From the NCBI GenBank assembly GCA_025330725.1, contig JAIWND010000020.1, positions 372,001 to 436,000 on the forward strand: a DNA stretch of 64,000 bases. The letters are read 5' to 3'. Below, piece by piece: positions 11,875 to 22,604 of the stretch. How positions within the stretch are numbered: position 1 is the stretch's first letter; each line of letters starts with the position of its first letter. Position numbers and translations under genes: made by a program. The notes under the pieces were generated by a model. That model was not told where the DNA came from, made no database searches, and saw only the letters and a program-made list of their open reading frames with translations. The stretch is from Chlamydoabsidia padenii (lineage: Eukaryota; Mucoromycota; Mucoromycetes; Mucorales; Cunninghamellaceae).

Positions 11875-11885
11875 CGGGGTTTCAA
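11875..11885 (+). promoter_or_regulatory. CGGGGTTTCAA element, SFT2 promoter
   Basis: Weaker match to CGGGATTTGAA, 109 bp before the SFT2 ATG and followed by a long T/pyrimidine tract. Confidence 0.35.
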
Positions 11886-11993
11886 CTTTTCATATTTTTT
11901 TTTTTTTCTCCACGTTCAAGTTTTTTTTTTTTTTTTTTTTTTTTTCTTTCCCTCCTCTTCCATTCTTTCTACAATAGATTTGATCGCCTCATC

Positions 11994-12980
11994 ATGTCCA
12001 ACACAACAGAAAACTCGTTTCGAAACTCATTGCGCAACTTTAACCTGACACGAACTTCCTCACCTATAGCTTTACCCACTTCAACCACTCCAACGGAACC
12101 AACGACACCATTTGCCTCGTTTCGGGACTCGGCTAGTAATCTATTTACCAATGTATCCTCTTCGGTGCAAGGTTACTTGCCATTGAATGGTGGTGAAGAA
12201 GAAGAAGAAGAAGCTTGGTATCAATTATCTCGGGTAGAAGTAAGTTTTTACAAAATGATGTCCAATGTATAACTAACACTCTTTTATATAGCGGGTCATG
12301 GCTTTTGCCCTGTGTCTAGGTCTTGGCATCCTGTGCTTCTTCTTGGCAAGTGAAAAGGACTGACTATTGCTATGCATCATAATACTAATGAACCATTCCA
12401 TCTCTTTAGGCCTTTTCTTTGTTTTTGTTTTTGATTCCCATCTCTCCTGGCAAGTTTGCCGCCACATTTACTTGTAAGTATCCAATATATATTTATATAT
12501 ATATATATATATATATACATGGATCGAAAATACTAAATCACTTTTTTTTGCAGTGGGTAGCATTCTACTTTTGGTCAGTATTGCTATGCTTCGTGGTCCT
12601 ATGGCACATATCAAACATATGATTTCTATGGAACGCCTTCCTTTTACCGTCTCCTATGTTGGATCAATGGCATTGACACTCTATGCATCATTAGGGGTAA
12701 GCATTAATAAAAAGTGACTTTTTTGTGTATCTCATCTCATGTTGTTGTTATTAGGCTAGAAATTATATCCTAACGATTGTGTTTGCGATCATTCAAATTT
12801 TGGCTTTGGCATGGTAAAGTATTATATATAAAGAGGATGATCATTCTTATGACTGATCCCATTCTTGTTTGTTTGTTTGTTTTTAGGTATATTGGATCTT
12901 ATATTCCCGGTGGTGTATCTACTTTACGGTATGGATCGGCTTATATTGGAAGAAGGGCGGCATCCATTTTACCCATTTAG
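11994..12980 (+). CDS. SFT2: SFT2-family Golgi membrane protein
   Basis: Four-TM protein of the SFT2 family, implicated in endosome/Golgi retrograde fusion. A Ser/Thr-rich cytosolic N-terminus (SNTTENSFRNSLRNF..., acidic EEEEEE near residue 65) precedes the TM core: RVMAFALCLGLGILCFFLA, then AFSLFLFLIP, LGSILLLVSIAML, FTVSYVGSMALTLY and a final hydrophobic pair ending at AWYIGSYIPGG. The GSAYIGRRA-type tail is also family-like. Introns interrupt at about 12241, 12345, 12473, 12698 and 12815, each with a GT donor. I began at the ATG at 11994 because the frame upstream is only a T-rich leader. Polyadenylation signal AATAAA near 13074. Confidence 0.9.
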
Positions 12981-13366
12981 ATATACTTTACCCCTCCCCC
13001 TATTGTTATATATAATGTTTAGTCGATGTATTGTATAATAGTTATTTACACAAGTTACTTTTGGTAACATACTCAATAAAGAAACACAATCACACACTTG
13101 GTCTTTTCAAGTTGGCTCGATTGGATTGGAATTATGTTTGATGTAGTACACTTGGAACCAATTACATGGACTGGATTGGGTTTGTTAAGTCTAGCATCTC
13201 TCCCTTTGATTGCTCAAGCGCGTCCTATAGACGTGAGGCGGGTAGGCGGGGTTGTAATATTTTTTCACACAAAAAAACAAATTTGTCTCCCTGAAAAATC
13301 TCTTTCTTTCTCTCTCTTTCCTTTTTTTTTTTTTTTTTTTTTTTTAATTCCTCTTGTATTCTTCTC
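12981..13366 (+). other. Cyclin B promoter / 5' leader
   Basis: No gene. Ends in a CT-rich and poly-T tract just before the cyclin ATG. A weak CGGGGTTGTAA element at about 13247. Confidence 0.45.
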
Positions 13367-15366
13367 ATGCTTTATGGTAGTGAACTCCAACGTGTAAGTA
13401 AATATATTTCCATGGTTGGAATCAAGGGAATGGGGGGTGGCTGTGTAAAAATAGGTGGGGTGTTATCACTATCGGAAGGAAAGATGAAAATGCTTGTGAT
13501 ACTTACAAAATACTAACCAATATATACTCTTATATATCACCATGAACTTAATTATCATGGTTTTATGTTTCTTATATAGGCACTCGGGAAGAATTCGAAG
13601 ACTAGTGGTGTAGTAGAGGACGAAAATACCACCAATAATGCAGCAAATCTAGTTAAAGGGCAAACAGTCAGCAACACTGGCGATATACGGAAACATCCTC
13701 TTCAGTCAACAATCAATGCTAATAAAACCACCGTACTTGGAGAATCCAAACGATACTCGCTGAATGATAAAAGCAATCGCTTTAATCAACTTCCATCGGT
13801 AAGTTGTTTTGTGTGTGTGTGTGTGTATGTGTGTATGTCTGCTTGATGGACTCTACTTCAATAACTAAACCTTTCTCCTTTTTTTTTAATAGATATCCAC
13901 TTCTACAATAACGGCTAATATGGACAAGGAAAACTGTGTACCCATGGACAAGCAACGACATACTATTTTACCGGAACAAGACCAGCATAAACGACCCTTA
14001 TCAACAGCAACTGAAGATAAACCCACCCTCACTGAAAAACAGCAACAAAACGACCTAGACACTAAATCAACATCATTGGCGCAAGATCAAACAGCAGCAG
14101 AAGCAGCGGCAAAGGCCGATCAACTGCAGGCGTTTTTCGATGACAACAAACGAAGATACAAATCGAATGCTAGTGATACCAAGTCCAAGTCAGCTATGAA
14201 ACCAACACCTGTGCTGCCTATCATTGTCCCCGATCGTATGAAGACAATATTACGCGAAAAGTATCTCAGCAGCTCAAAACGATCTTACGAAAACATGTAC
14301 AAACGAGGGGAACATTTACTCGCCACTCTTAAACGACAAAAATCTCACAACCATGGTCCATCTGCCCAAGGAAATGTTAAATCACTCTTAACACAGCAAC
14401 AACCATCTAAAGTATCTACAACAACAACAACATCATCATCATCATCATCATCACATTACAACAAAAAAAGCAAAACACCTACCTTTGAATCTATTGAATC
14501 GGCTAAACATGAAAAAACTGATTTACCTGTTGATCAAGAAACTTATAATGAAGCAAAGAAACTAGAACAAGACCAAGAACAACGGGCACAGCAAAATCTC
14601 CTAAAAGACAATCAAACTCACCATAAAAGCAGATACAGGGACGGTTACGACGATGATGATTACTCGAATGATCCAATGTTGGTGGCCGAATATGCTGAAG
14701 ATATCTTCGCTTACTTACGGGCAACAGAAGTAAGTTGATCTTTTTATACCAATACACTCATTCACTTGGACTCACTCTTTATATATTATATTCTACTAAA
14801 TAGGAAGATACCATGGTTGATCCATCTTATATCACAATTCAACACGAAGTCACTTGGCGTATGCGTGATGTCCTTATCGACTGGGTGACCGAAGTCCATT
14901 ACATGTTCCACCTCCTACCCGAAACTCTCTTCTTGACGGTGAACATCATTGATCGGTTCCTGGCCAAACGCGACGTATCCATCTCTAAATTACAACTGGT
15001 GGCAATTGCATCTTTATTTGTGGCGACCAAATTCGAAGAAACTGTCACTCCTCCTCTGAAACAATTCATCTATATGACTGGCGACGCCGTGACTGAAGAA
15101 GATCTCCTCAAATCCGAACGTTATATCTTACAAATCTTGGACTTCAAGCTATGTTACCCTAATCCATTACACTTTTTGCGCAAGAGTACAATGACAAGAG
15201 ACTTTGATATCCATGTCCGACTCTTGGCGAAATACTTTATGGAAATCACTTTTATTGATCATAGATTCTTGGGCACTCCTCCTTCTTTGGTGGCCGCTTC
15301 TGCTTTATGGTTATCTTTGAAAATGCTTTGTAAAGGAACTTGGGTAAGTACTGTTTACATTACATA

Positions 15367-15424
<58 letters not shown>

Positions 15425-15637
15425 CTGACTGATTGACTGATTTTTTATGTATAGACGCCTGAACTAATTGAAGCCTCGGGATATGGAGTAAATGAAATCA
15501 AACCTGTGGTGGAATTAATCTTGGATTATTTGTCACAACCTGGTGATGATGGATCCTTCTTCAAAAAATGGTCTTCCAAGCGAATGATGAAGGTTAGTAT
15601 CTTTGTCCGTGATTGGGTCCAACGCTTCTATGGGTAG
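13367..15637 (+). CDS. G2/mitotic-specific B-type cyclin
   Basis: Activator of Cdk1 for G2/M. Exons 13367-13393, 13580-13798, 13893-14729, 14804-15343 and 15455-15637 give 601 residues. A long, polar N-terminus contains Gln/Ser-rich runs and an NKR-type basic patch. The cyclin box opens with MRDVLIDWVTEVHYMF (MRxxLxDW is the cyclin A/B signature), continues FLTVNIIDRFLA and VATKFEE, and is followed by a C-terminal cyclin fold (YPNPLHFLRKS). Starting at 13367 keeps exon 2 in frame; other nearby ATGs run into a stop. Exon 1/2 yields QRALGKNS, a destruction-box-like site lacking the usual first Arg. Intron 4 carries 55 consecutive A. The C-terminus is somewhat short after KRMMK, so the last exon could be mis-spliced in my model. 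Confidence 0.92.
15368..15422 (+). repeat. Poly(A) tract, 55 nt, in cyclin intron 4
   Basis: Uninterrupted A run inside the last intron of the cyclin gene, on the sense strand. Confidence 0.97.
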
Positions 15638-15989
15638 ATTCAATATAATTTTATACTGTGTCCCCCCTCCCCCTACATATATATAATACATCCCACACGC
15701 ACACACACATATTATAACTGTTTATTAACTTTGTTTAAAACAATAAAAAGAATCATTATTCATACTACATTCTATTTTGTCTTGTCTTTATAAAGGGGGT
15801 TGTTCTTTTTCTTATTTATTAAAAAATTAAAAAAGGTGCAGAATGGGCATACAAAAGAAACACCGTTGGCCAAAAACTGAAAATGCCAAAAAAAGAAACG
15901 TTTCAAAACCCGCACCCAATCACATCCATTTATTTTTGAATTCCGACGTTGAGATTTATATAGCACATATTAATTTTTTCTCCATCGGA

Positions 15990-16062
15990 GCTCGCTTAGC
16001 TCAGTTGGTTAGAGCGTGGTGCTAATAACGCCAAGGTCACAGGTTCGACCCCTGTAGTGAGC
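15990..16062 (+). tRNA. trnI(AAU): tRNA-Ile (anticodon AAU)
   Basis: 73-nt cloverleaf. Acceptor GCTCGCT pairs with AGTGAGC (one G-U). The D arm is AGCTCAGTTGGTTAGAGC. The anticodon loop CTAATAA has anticodon AAT, and the T arm contains GGTTCGACCCC. No intron. The discriminator A is at 16063 and a T run follows within 10 bp as a Pol III stop. Confidence 0.97.
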
Positions 16063-17049
16063 ATATTTTTGCCTCTTTTGAGCGTCGGGATTTCAAATGA
16101 TATTGTCGTTTGAACTATAAGACGAGTATTCCTTTTATATATCAGGTGAAGAATAAGGTTTTTATTAAAAGTAAAGTACACATATATATATACTATTCTA
16201 TTATCGGAGTCTATGGCTGAATTGGTTATATCGAAGCATCTAGATGTTAAAAGATTTATCGAGAGAGAAAGAAGAGAAAGGAGAAAGAGACAAAAAGAAA
16301 TTTCCAGATTGATATCTATTTTTCCAGAGAAAATCACTTTTTATCTCCGACAATATTTGTCGGTATCGGTTCTTGGTTTTTGAACTCCACTCGCATTATT
16401 TCTTTTTGTACTCCTTTCCTTTTTTACTTTTACTTTACATCCTTCTAGTTTATTCCATCTATCCTATCCTTTATATTTTATTAATCATATTATATCATTA
16501 GTGTAGTCTAAAATATTCTAGTATTTTATTATGTTATATATATATGTTATCTACTTTTACAAAAATAAAGAAAAAGGACCAACTCAGTCTTAATCCAAAT
16601 ATCTTTTACGACCTGATCCCTTCCACTATTGAAATATTCATGCAGTCTTTTATTACGGCTGATACGGCTATAACAGGTATGTGTTATGGCAACAAGGGTA
16701 GTAGAAGTATGTTTTGTTTGTATAATATGTAGTGAGCACCAGAATCTTTTCAGTAAGATTTAACCTTTAAGATGTACTTGGTAATTTGAGAGGAAAAGAA
16801 AAAGATCGACCGAGGTAAGTCGGGATTTGAAAATAAAATAAAAAAAGGCTTTTGTTCCAAAGAATGAGCAATAAAGACAATAGTTACACTTGTTAAGTAA
16901 CTTGATAATAAGAGAGGTAGCTTGTAATAAAGACCTTATGTTTTGTTTTGAAGTTTTTTATCAAAAGAGAAACTTGATAAAATTGAAGAAAAAAATGAAT
17001 TCAATTGACAAGATGTGATATTTATACTAATTGTGAATTCAGGGGTAAG

Positions 17050-17350
17050 TTATACTAAAAGATAGATATTGACCTAGTGTCAAGGGATAGATATGGTACC
17101 AAGTAAATGGGTAGACAATGGTTAGGTGTAACCAAGGACAGGTCTTGGTAGAAAGTAAATGGGTGTCAATGGCTCGAGTCAAAAGATAGATCTGACATTA
17201 GTGTCATGGTTAAGGGTAACCAAAGACAACAATTGGCACAGTGTCCAAGAATGTATAATGGTTCCAGTCAAAAAACGCGTAATAAAGATAGATTTGGTAA
17301 TAGTACCAAAAGCGCACTATAGCTGCAGTGTCAACCTACAATTCGAGGTT
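17050..17350. repeat. Degenerate tandem repeat
   Basis: Phrases such as GTAAATGGGT (17103 and 17155, 52 bp apart), ATAGAT, TAGTGTCA and GGTAACCAA recur with drift, consistent with an old tandem array of about 50-bp units. Boundaries are approximate. Confidence 0.45.
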
Positions 17351-18079
17351 TGAAAAATTGAGAAACTGGTCCAAGTCAAGTCAAAAAGCATTAGGTTGGA
17401 CACGCCTGATACGGCTAGATCTAGTAGATGTAAAAACACCTTAGGTTCAGATAGATTGTCTTGTATGTACTAAAAGTAATGAGCTCTAGAATATTTTGTA
17501 TAAGGCTCAATCTTTTATGTTTTTCTTGTTAAAAAAGAGAATATGCAAAAAGAGGTCCCAATTTGGATATCGGAATTTGAAAATAGAAACAGCCAAAAGT
17601 TATACTAAATGGATTCAGGGGAAGACAACGTTGTAATCAGCATATCATGCATTATCTAAACATAAAGTTTTATACATGATCCATGCATCATCACTTACAC
17701 ATAGAAGAATATATGTATAGGAAGGAGGTAAAAGATGTCAAACTATCAGCTGGACACAAGTATTTCTTTAAAAGTTCAGGTCAGAACATATCAATTGACT
17801 TGCTGTCAGTCATTTCGGAGCCTTGTCATCAGAACAAGAAGCTTGGAATACCAGGTTTTTCACCGACATCTTTCCGGTGTCAGTGAAGTAGGGTTCTTAT
17901 TTCAAAGTGGCGGTTGAAAGTTGTAGTTGTGTTCTCAGCTGGTATTAAGGAGTAATCGTATGTGCAATGGCTATTTTTTTTTGTCATACCGATTGTTCAT
18001 GCCTGTATTAGTCAACTTATTCTCACCCTTCTTGATTGAACTAAAATTAAAAAAAACGGTTCACTTGATTTTATGAATA

Positions 18080-18090
18080 TTCAAGTCCCG
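18080..18090 (+). promoter_or_regulatory. TTCAAGTCCCG element, FMO promoter
   Basis: One mismatch to TTCAAATCCCG, 84 bp before the flavin monooxygenase ATG. Confidence 0.5.
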
Positions 18091-18173
18091 ATCGAGAAAA
18101 GTTACAAAAGCTTTTTTGGTCTTGAAAAGGGAACTCAATTCTCTCTCTTTTTGTTTTTATTTTTATCCCACGT

Positions 18174-20359
18174 ATGTCTCCTCCAATTACTGTTGGTATT
18201 ATTGGTTCCGGGTAAGTTTAGAAAACCTAATAAAGAATGTAGACTACCATAATTGACTCCGGCTCACTAATGACTTTTCAATATCTTTTTTAGTTTTAGT
18301 GGCATATGCGCTGCGGTCCAGGTTGAAAAACAACTAGGTATCAAGCCCACTATCTTTGAATCTTCTAATGATGTTGGTGGCACTTGGAAATATAACTATT
18401 ATCCTGGATGTGCTTGTGATGTCTCCTCTCATCTATACAGTCTCTCATTTGCTCCTAATCCAAGTAAGTATCGACACTTCATGTAGATTGGACACGGTAC
18501 TAATCTTTTTTGCTGTCGTCGTATAGATTGGTCTAGCAAATTCTCACCTCAAGCTGAAATTCTCGAATATTTGCGTGGGGTGGCTAGGAAGTACGGTTTG
18601 TACGACCGCACCCTCTTCAACACAGAAGTGGTGCAGGCGGACTGGATCCAAGATCAATGCAAGTGGAAACTGACGGTGCGGGAAAATGATGTGACTCGCG
18701 TGATGTACTTTGATGTGATGTAGGTTGATAAACATATGAAGAAGAAAAAAATAATGATTTTAATTATTGTATTCCCTCATAGTTTTGCCGGATTGGGTCC
18801 TTTGCGTGTGCCTAATTATCCCAAAGAATTCAAATCTTTTGAAGGTACCATTGTCCATTCTGCCTTTTGGGATAATTCTATTGATTTTACTGATAAATCC
18901 GTGGCAATAGTTGGCAGTGGAGCAAGGTAAAGGGGGAAAAAAAAGGGGTGGGGAAAGGAATCCAATGACTTTCTAACCTCTCTTTTGTAGCGCCATCCAA
19001 ATGATACCTAAACTACAACCAATTGTGAAACATATGACAAGTTATCAACGAAGTCCAGCATGGTGTGGCTTCCGTAACCAATACAAATATTCTTCGTTTG
19101 TCAAATTCCTCTTTTCATGGGTGCCTTTTTTGTTAAAGTTGTATCGATACTCCATCTTTGTCAGGGTAAGTTGATCAAAACAAAAATAATGGATAACATA
19201 TACTAACCTTATGAAATAGCTTGAAATGTTTTATCTGGTCTTTGGATTCTTTGACACATTCATAGGAAGATTTGCTACCAAGTTTACAAAACAAGAAATG
19301 GCCCAACGTTTGATTGCAAAAGGACGACCTGACCTGGTGGAAAAGCTCACGCCTGACTATAGATTGGGATGTCGCCGATTCACTTTTTCTGAAAATTATT
19401 TGGAAGCTTTGGCTGAAGATAATGTCACGGTGGAACGAGCAGCCATTGCGTCTACTCAAGGTCGTACTATTACTACTGTAGATGGTAACTCGTTTGAATG
19501 TGATATCTTGGTTTTGGCTACTGGTTACAATGTTGGCGGATTTCTTGGGAATTTACAAAGTAAGTAGGACATGTATGTATTTTGTGCTCTGTATTCACCT
19601 CTCTTTCCCTCTCTTTCTCTCTCTCTCTTGTTTTTTTTTGTAGTCAACGGACGAAACAATCGAAATCTCAACAGCCTTTGGGATGGTGGGAATAACATCA
19701 AAACTTATAAATCCATTGCCATTCACGAATTCCCGAACTTCTTCATGCTGCTTGGGTAAGAAAAAAAAAAGTAAGGGGAGGGGAAGGTGGAGCAATGAAT
19801 ACTAACTATGCACGCTCTTTCTCAATGAATCCCTTTTTTGGAAATCAGCCCAGGTACGTGATCATTGGAAGGTTACATCTGGTACTAATACGACCCTTTT
19901 TTTATTTTAAAAAATAGGCTCCGTTCTTGGACATAACTCCGTGGTGGTCATGGCGGAAATGTAAGGCGAACATTAATTCTTTACCCTTATTAACTATTGA
20001 TACTCTTTATATTATCCCATATGTAGTCAAGTCAATAATGCCATCCAATGTATTAAACAGCTCGGTCCCAAAGTGAAGGCCATCGAACCTACGGAGAAAG
20101 CACAAGAAAGGTTTATGGATCAACTGAAGAAATCGCTGGAAAAGACTGTCTGGTCCACCCACTGTAACTCTTGGTATAAGAATAAAAATGGTGAAGTAAG
20201 TGAAAAAAAGACAAAATATAGGGTGCACAGATTCATCACTCACATTGTCTTTTTGTTCTGTTGTAGATTTTTACTTTATGGTCAAGCACGGTAACTTCTT
20301 TCTATTGGCAACTTTGGAGCAACAACTTTAAGAAGGACTTTATCAAGTACACCAAGTAA
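18174..20359 (+). CDS. FAD/NADPH flavin monooxygenase, Baeyer-Villiger type
   Basis: Class B flavoprotein monooxygenase of about 500 residues on about ten exons. The N-terminal FAD Rossmann motif GIIGSGFSG is split by intron 1 (exon 1 ends 18211, exon 2 begins 18294). ESSNDVGGTW and YPGCACD follow. The Baeyer-Villiger fingerprint is FEGTIVHSAFWD (F-x-G-x-x-x-H-x-x-x-W-D), and the NADPH Rossmann motif is AIVGSGASA. The late ATG motif is LVLATGYN and the C-terminal part is NWFM-like (FPNFFMLLG, GSVLGHNS). Such enzymes insert oxygen next to ketones or oxidise soft nucleophiles; the substrate cannot be read from sequence. Stop TAA at 20357. All exon frames are open. Needs FAD, whose precursors are made by the nearby RIB3/FMN1 pair. 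Confidence 0.92.
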
Positions 20360-20545
20360 ACCCACAGGATTAACACCAAGATATCTATATAGTTTAGTTA
20401 TAGAATAGGACAATATTGGAATGATTTATTATAAAAAAATTCTTTATTTTACATAAAAAGACAATAAACAATTTTTATATGATTGATTGTATTCTATACT
20501 AGATGGTGATAAAAAGAATGTGATGGAGTAATGCTTAACTATCTA

Positions 20546-20896
20546 CTAATGACCGCTAGTGCTTGGGATCGGGGTATGGAGCATGATTTCTACAGCGCGG
20601 TTGATGTTGTTGTGAGCAGCAGACAATGCATTGGTAATGGATTCCCTTGAATGATCAGGAAACATGGATACCAAAACAGCCATATGTTCTTGTGATGGTG
20701 GTCGGATTTCGTCGCTTGTTAAGGGTGCACGTCCAGTAAGAGCATCTAGATATTCCCGCATCGATACCCTATTGCCTATTTGCGTTCTATGTTGTGAAGA
20801 AATTGAGGAAGAAGTGGTCGCTGTACTATTGATGGATAGTGTATCATCGTTATTATTATCATCATCACCATTGTGTCTTGGTGCGTCTTCAGTTCG

Positions 20897-20940
<44 letters not shown>

Positions 20941-22109
20941 GATTGTCCGTGTTTAATCCTATCCCTGTTGCCGAAGCTACTAATCCTTCCATGCCAAAAG
21001 AAGGTGTGGGTCGTTGAATCGGAAGTACATTATTGGGTCGAGGCAAAGGAGGTGTGGCGAGAATGGGTTGTATGTAATGTATACTGAAAGTTTGTAATCG
21101 ATCAGGGAATCGCCATTGTTTGATACTTGCCACATCAGATCGATAAAAGGCACCGGCTAATAATCCACAGATACATGGTACCATTGTATTCATTCCCTGG
21201 GATATAAAAATCTAAAAAAAGAAGGAGGGGAATCATGCAGGTTGAGTTCATTTTGTTCATTCATTTTGTTTGTCAAGATGTTACCTGGAAACAGAGTATA
21301 TATAAAAAAATCTTGTTGTTGAGTGTCAGACTGGATAGACGGAATCGGTATAGACTTGGTACCAGCCGATGATATTGATAGATCATGGCAAAAAGAAGAG
21401 CGTATCTATGAGAAGAAGTATTAGAATCCCATTATTTGTATTATATCCTACTTACGGTCCACCAGGGATGTATCTAAAACCCAACTTGATACCAGTTACC
21501 AAAGCACCAATTTGCATCAGAGTCGCCAAACTGATTATGACGAATACAAAAGCCTAATTAAAATGATAAAGTGGGGGTGTGGAGAGTGAGTATACAAAGG
21601 TTCTTTGAATCATACCCTACCAAGTAAAAAAACAAAAAAAAACAAAAAACATACAGCATATTTTGAGCTGCCAAATTGACGCTCTATGATTCGCATCGAG
21701 TATATAATCATCGTACCAAAGAAGACATCACCCGTATTAGCAAAAGTCATTTGACAAGTAAGTAGTCGCCAAAACTATATGGATAACATTTTGTTCGTAT
21801 GCACAAGATCAGCTGGTTAATCATCGTTTCCCTGTTCATCGTTTTTATTGTATTCCCTTATGACTTACCTGGTGGTAAATGGTAATGTGTGGTATAAGTT
21901 GTAAGTGATAGTAGGGCTTTAGTTTTAAGATGGCGCCAAGAATCGATGTAGCACCTATTGACACAACAAGTAGTTTGGTAACAGGCGCATTATAAAAGCC
22001 TACAAGAAAAGTTTTGCATAGATGCGAAAAAGGGTTTCAAGAAGAGCATTAATACCTTTATTTTGTGAATCCTGTTTCTTCAGTTACCTGTTGGGCCATT
22101 TAACGACAT
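20546..22109 (-). CDS. Rhomboid-like ER membrane protein with C-terminal UBA (Dsc2/UBAC2 type)
   Basis: Starts MSLNGPTG and then shows successive hydrophobic segments across several exons: TKLLVVSIGATSILGAIL, FWRLLTCQMTFANTGDVFFG, AFVFVIISLATLMQIGALV and MVPCICGLLAGAFY. This is a rhomboid-like fold without an evident catalytic Ser/His pair. A long cytosolic tail carries a polyQ run of about 15 residues (GTT repeats at 20897-20941) and ends in a UBA/CUE-like helix bundle (MAVLVSMFPDHSRESI, NNINRAVEIML). This matches the Dsc2/UBAC2 family, which recruits ubiquitin machinery in ER/Golgi quality control or lipid-droplet regulation. The family call is moderately firm, the exact orthology less so. 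Start chosen at 22109, with an exact promoter element 92 bp upstream. Confidence 0.8.
20897..20941 (-). repeat. (CAA)n, polyQ-coding microsatellite
   Basis: 15 GTT units on the plus strand; codes Gln in the UBA rhomboid protein. Confidence 0.95.
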
Positions 22110-22200
22110 TGCGAGTCTATAATCAAGATTGCCAAATTGAAAGAGGGAGAAAGAGAGGGAAAAATAAAAGAATCAACGCTCAGGCGGGTGGATGGAAAAT

Positions 22201-22211
22201 CGGGATTTGAA
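22201..22211 (-). promoter_or_regulatory. TTCAAATCCCG element, UBA rhomboid promoter
   Basis: Exact match on the gene strand, 92 bp before its ATG. Confidence 0.55.
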
Positions 22212-22424
22212 AATTGGTCCATCACTTTTTTTTTTTGGAGTCAAAGCTTTGTATTAAAAAAAAACAAAGCGTAATCTGAGTTACTACAATGGCATCACTG
22301 CTCCAAGTACAATCATGTTGATAATATGAATTGCAAAGATAAAAGGATTGATAAGGCGGTACCTGACACTAGCGCTGTCTCTATTTAGCCAATAAGAGAA
22401 GCAGATTTTTTCTTGGTTTAATGT

Positions 22425-22435
22425 CGGGATTTAAA
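22425..22435 (+). promoter_or_regulatory. CGGGATTTAAA element upstream of the 22605 gene
   Basis: One mismatch to CGGGATTTGAA, 170 bp before the ATG. Confidence 0.4.
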
Positions 22436-22604
22436 ATATAATTTTGTGTGAACTGCCTGAAATAATAACATTTTTACTCTTTTCTTTTCTCACTCTCCAT
22501 TTACACCTTTTGATTTGCATTATATATAAATATATATCTTAATAATTTGTTACATATCTACTCTCTATTGGAAGAATTCTCTGTCAAATAAGCTTGTATC
22601 TGTC

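Larger units (their letters stand above)
16064..18173. other. 2.1 kb gene-free region with relic repeats
   Basis: I see no convincing gene. A possible decayed tRNA lies at 16207-16255. A degenerate tandem array with units of about 52 bp spans about 17050-17350. There is an exact CGGGATTTGAA at 16821-16831 and a one-mismatch copy at about 17571, both adjacent to AAAAT. The promoter of the flavin monooxygenase occupies the last 150 bp. Confidence 0.5.

Noticed and set aside
13098..13397. 99-codon frame ahead of the cyclin gene
   Set aside because: Begins at a non-ATG codon, runs through a poly-T leader (poly-Phe) and overlaps the cyclin first exon in another frame.
2212..20359. Secondary-metabolite cluster around the P450s and flavin monooxygenase
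   Set aside because: No backbone enzyme (PKS, NRPS, terpene cyclase) or dedicated regulator is present, and housekeeping genes lie between them.
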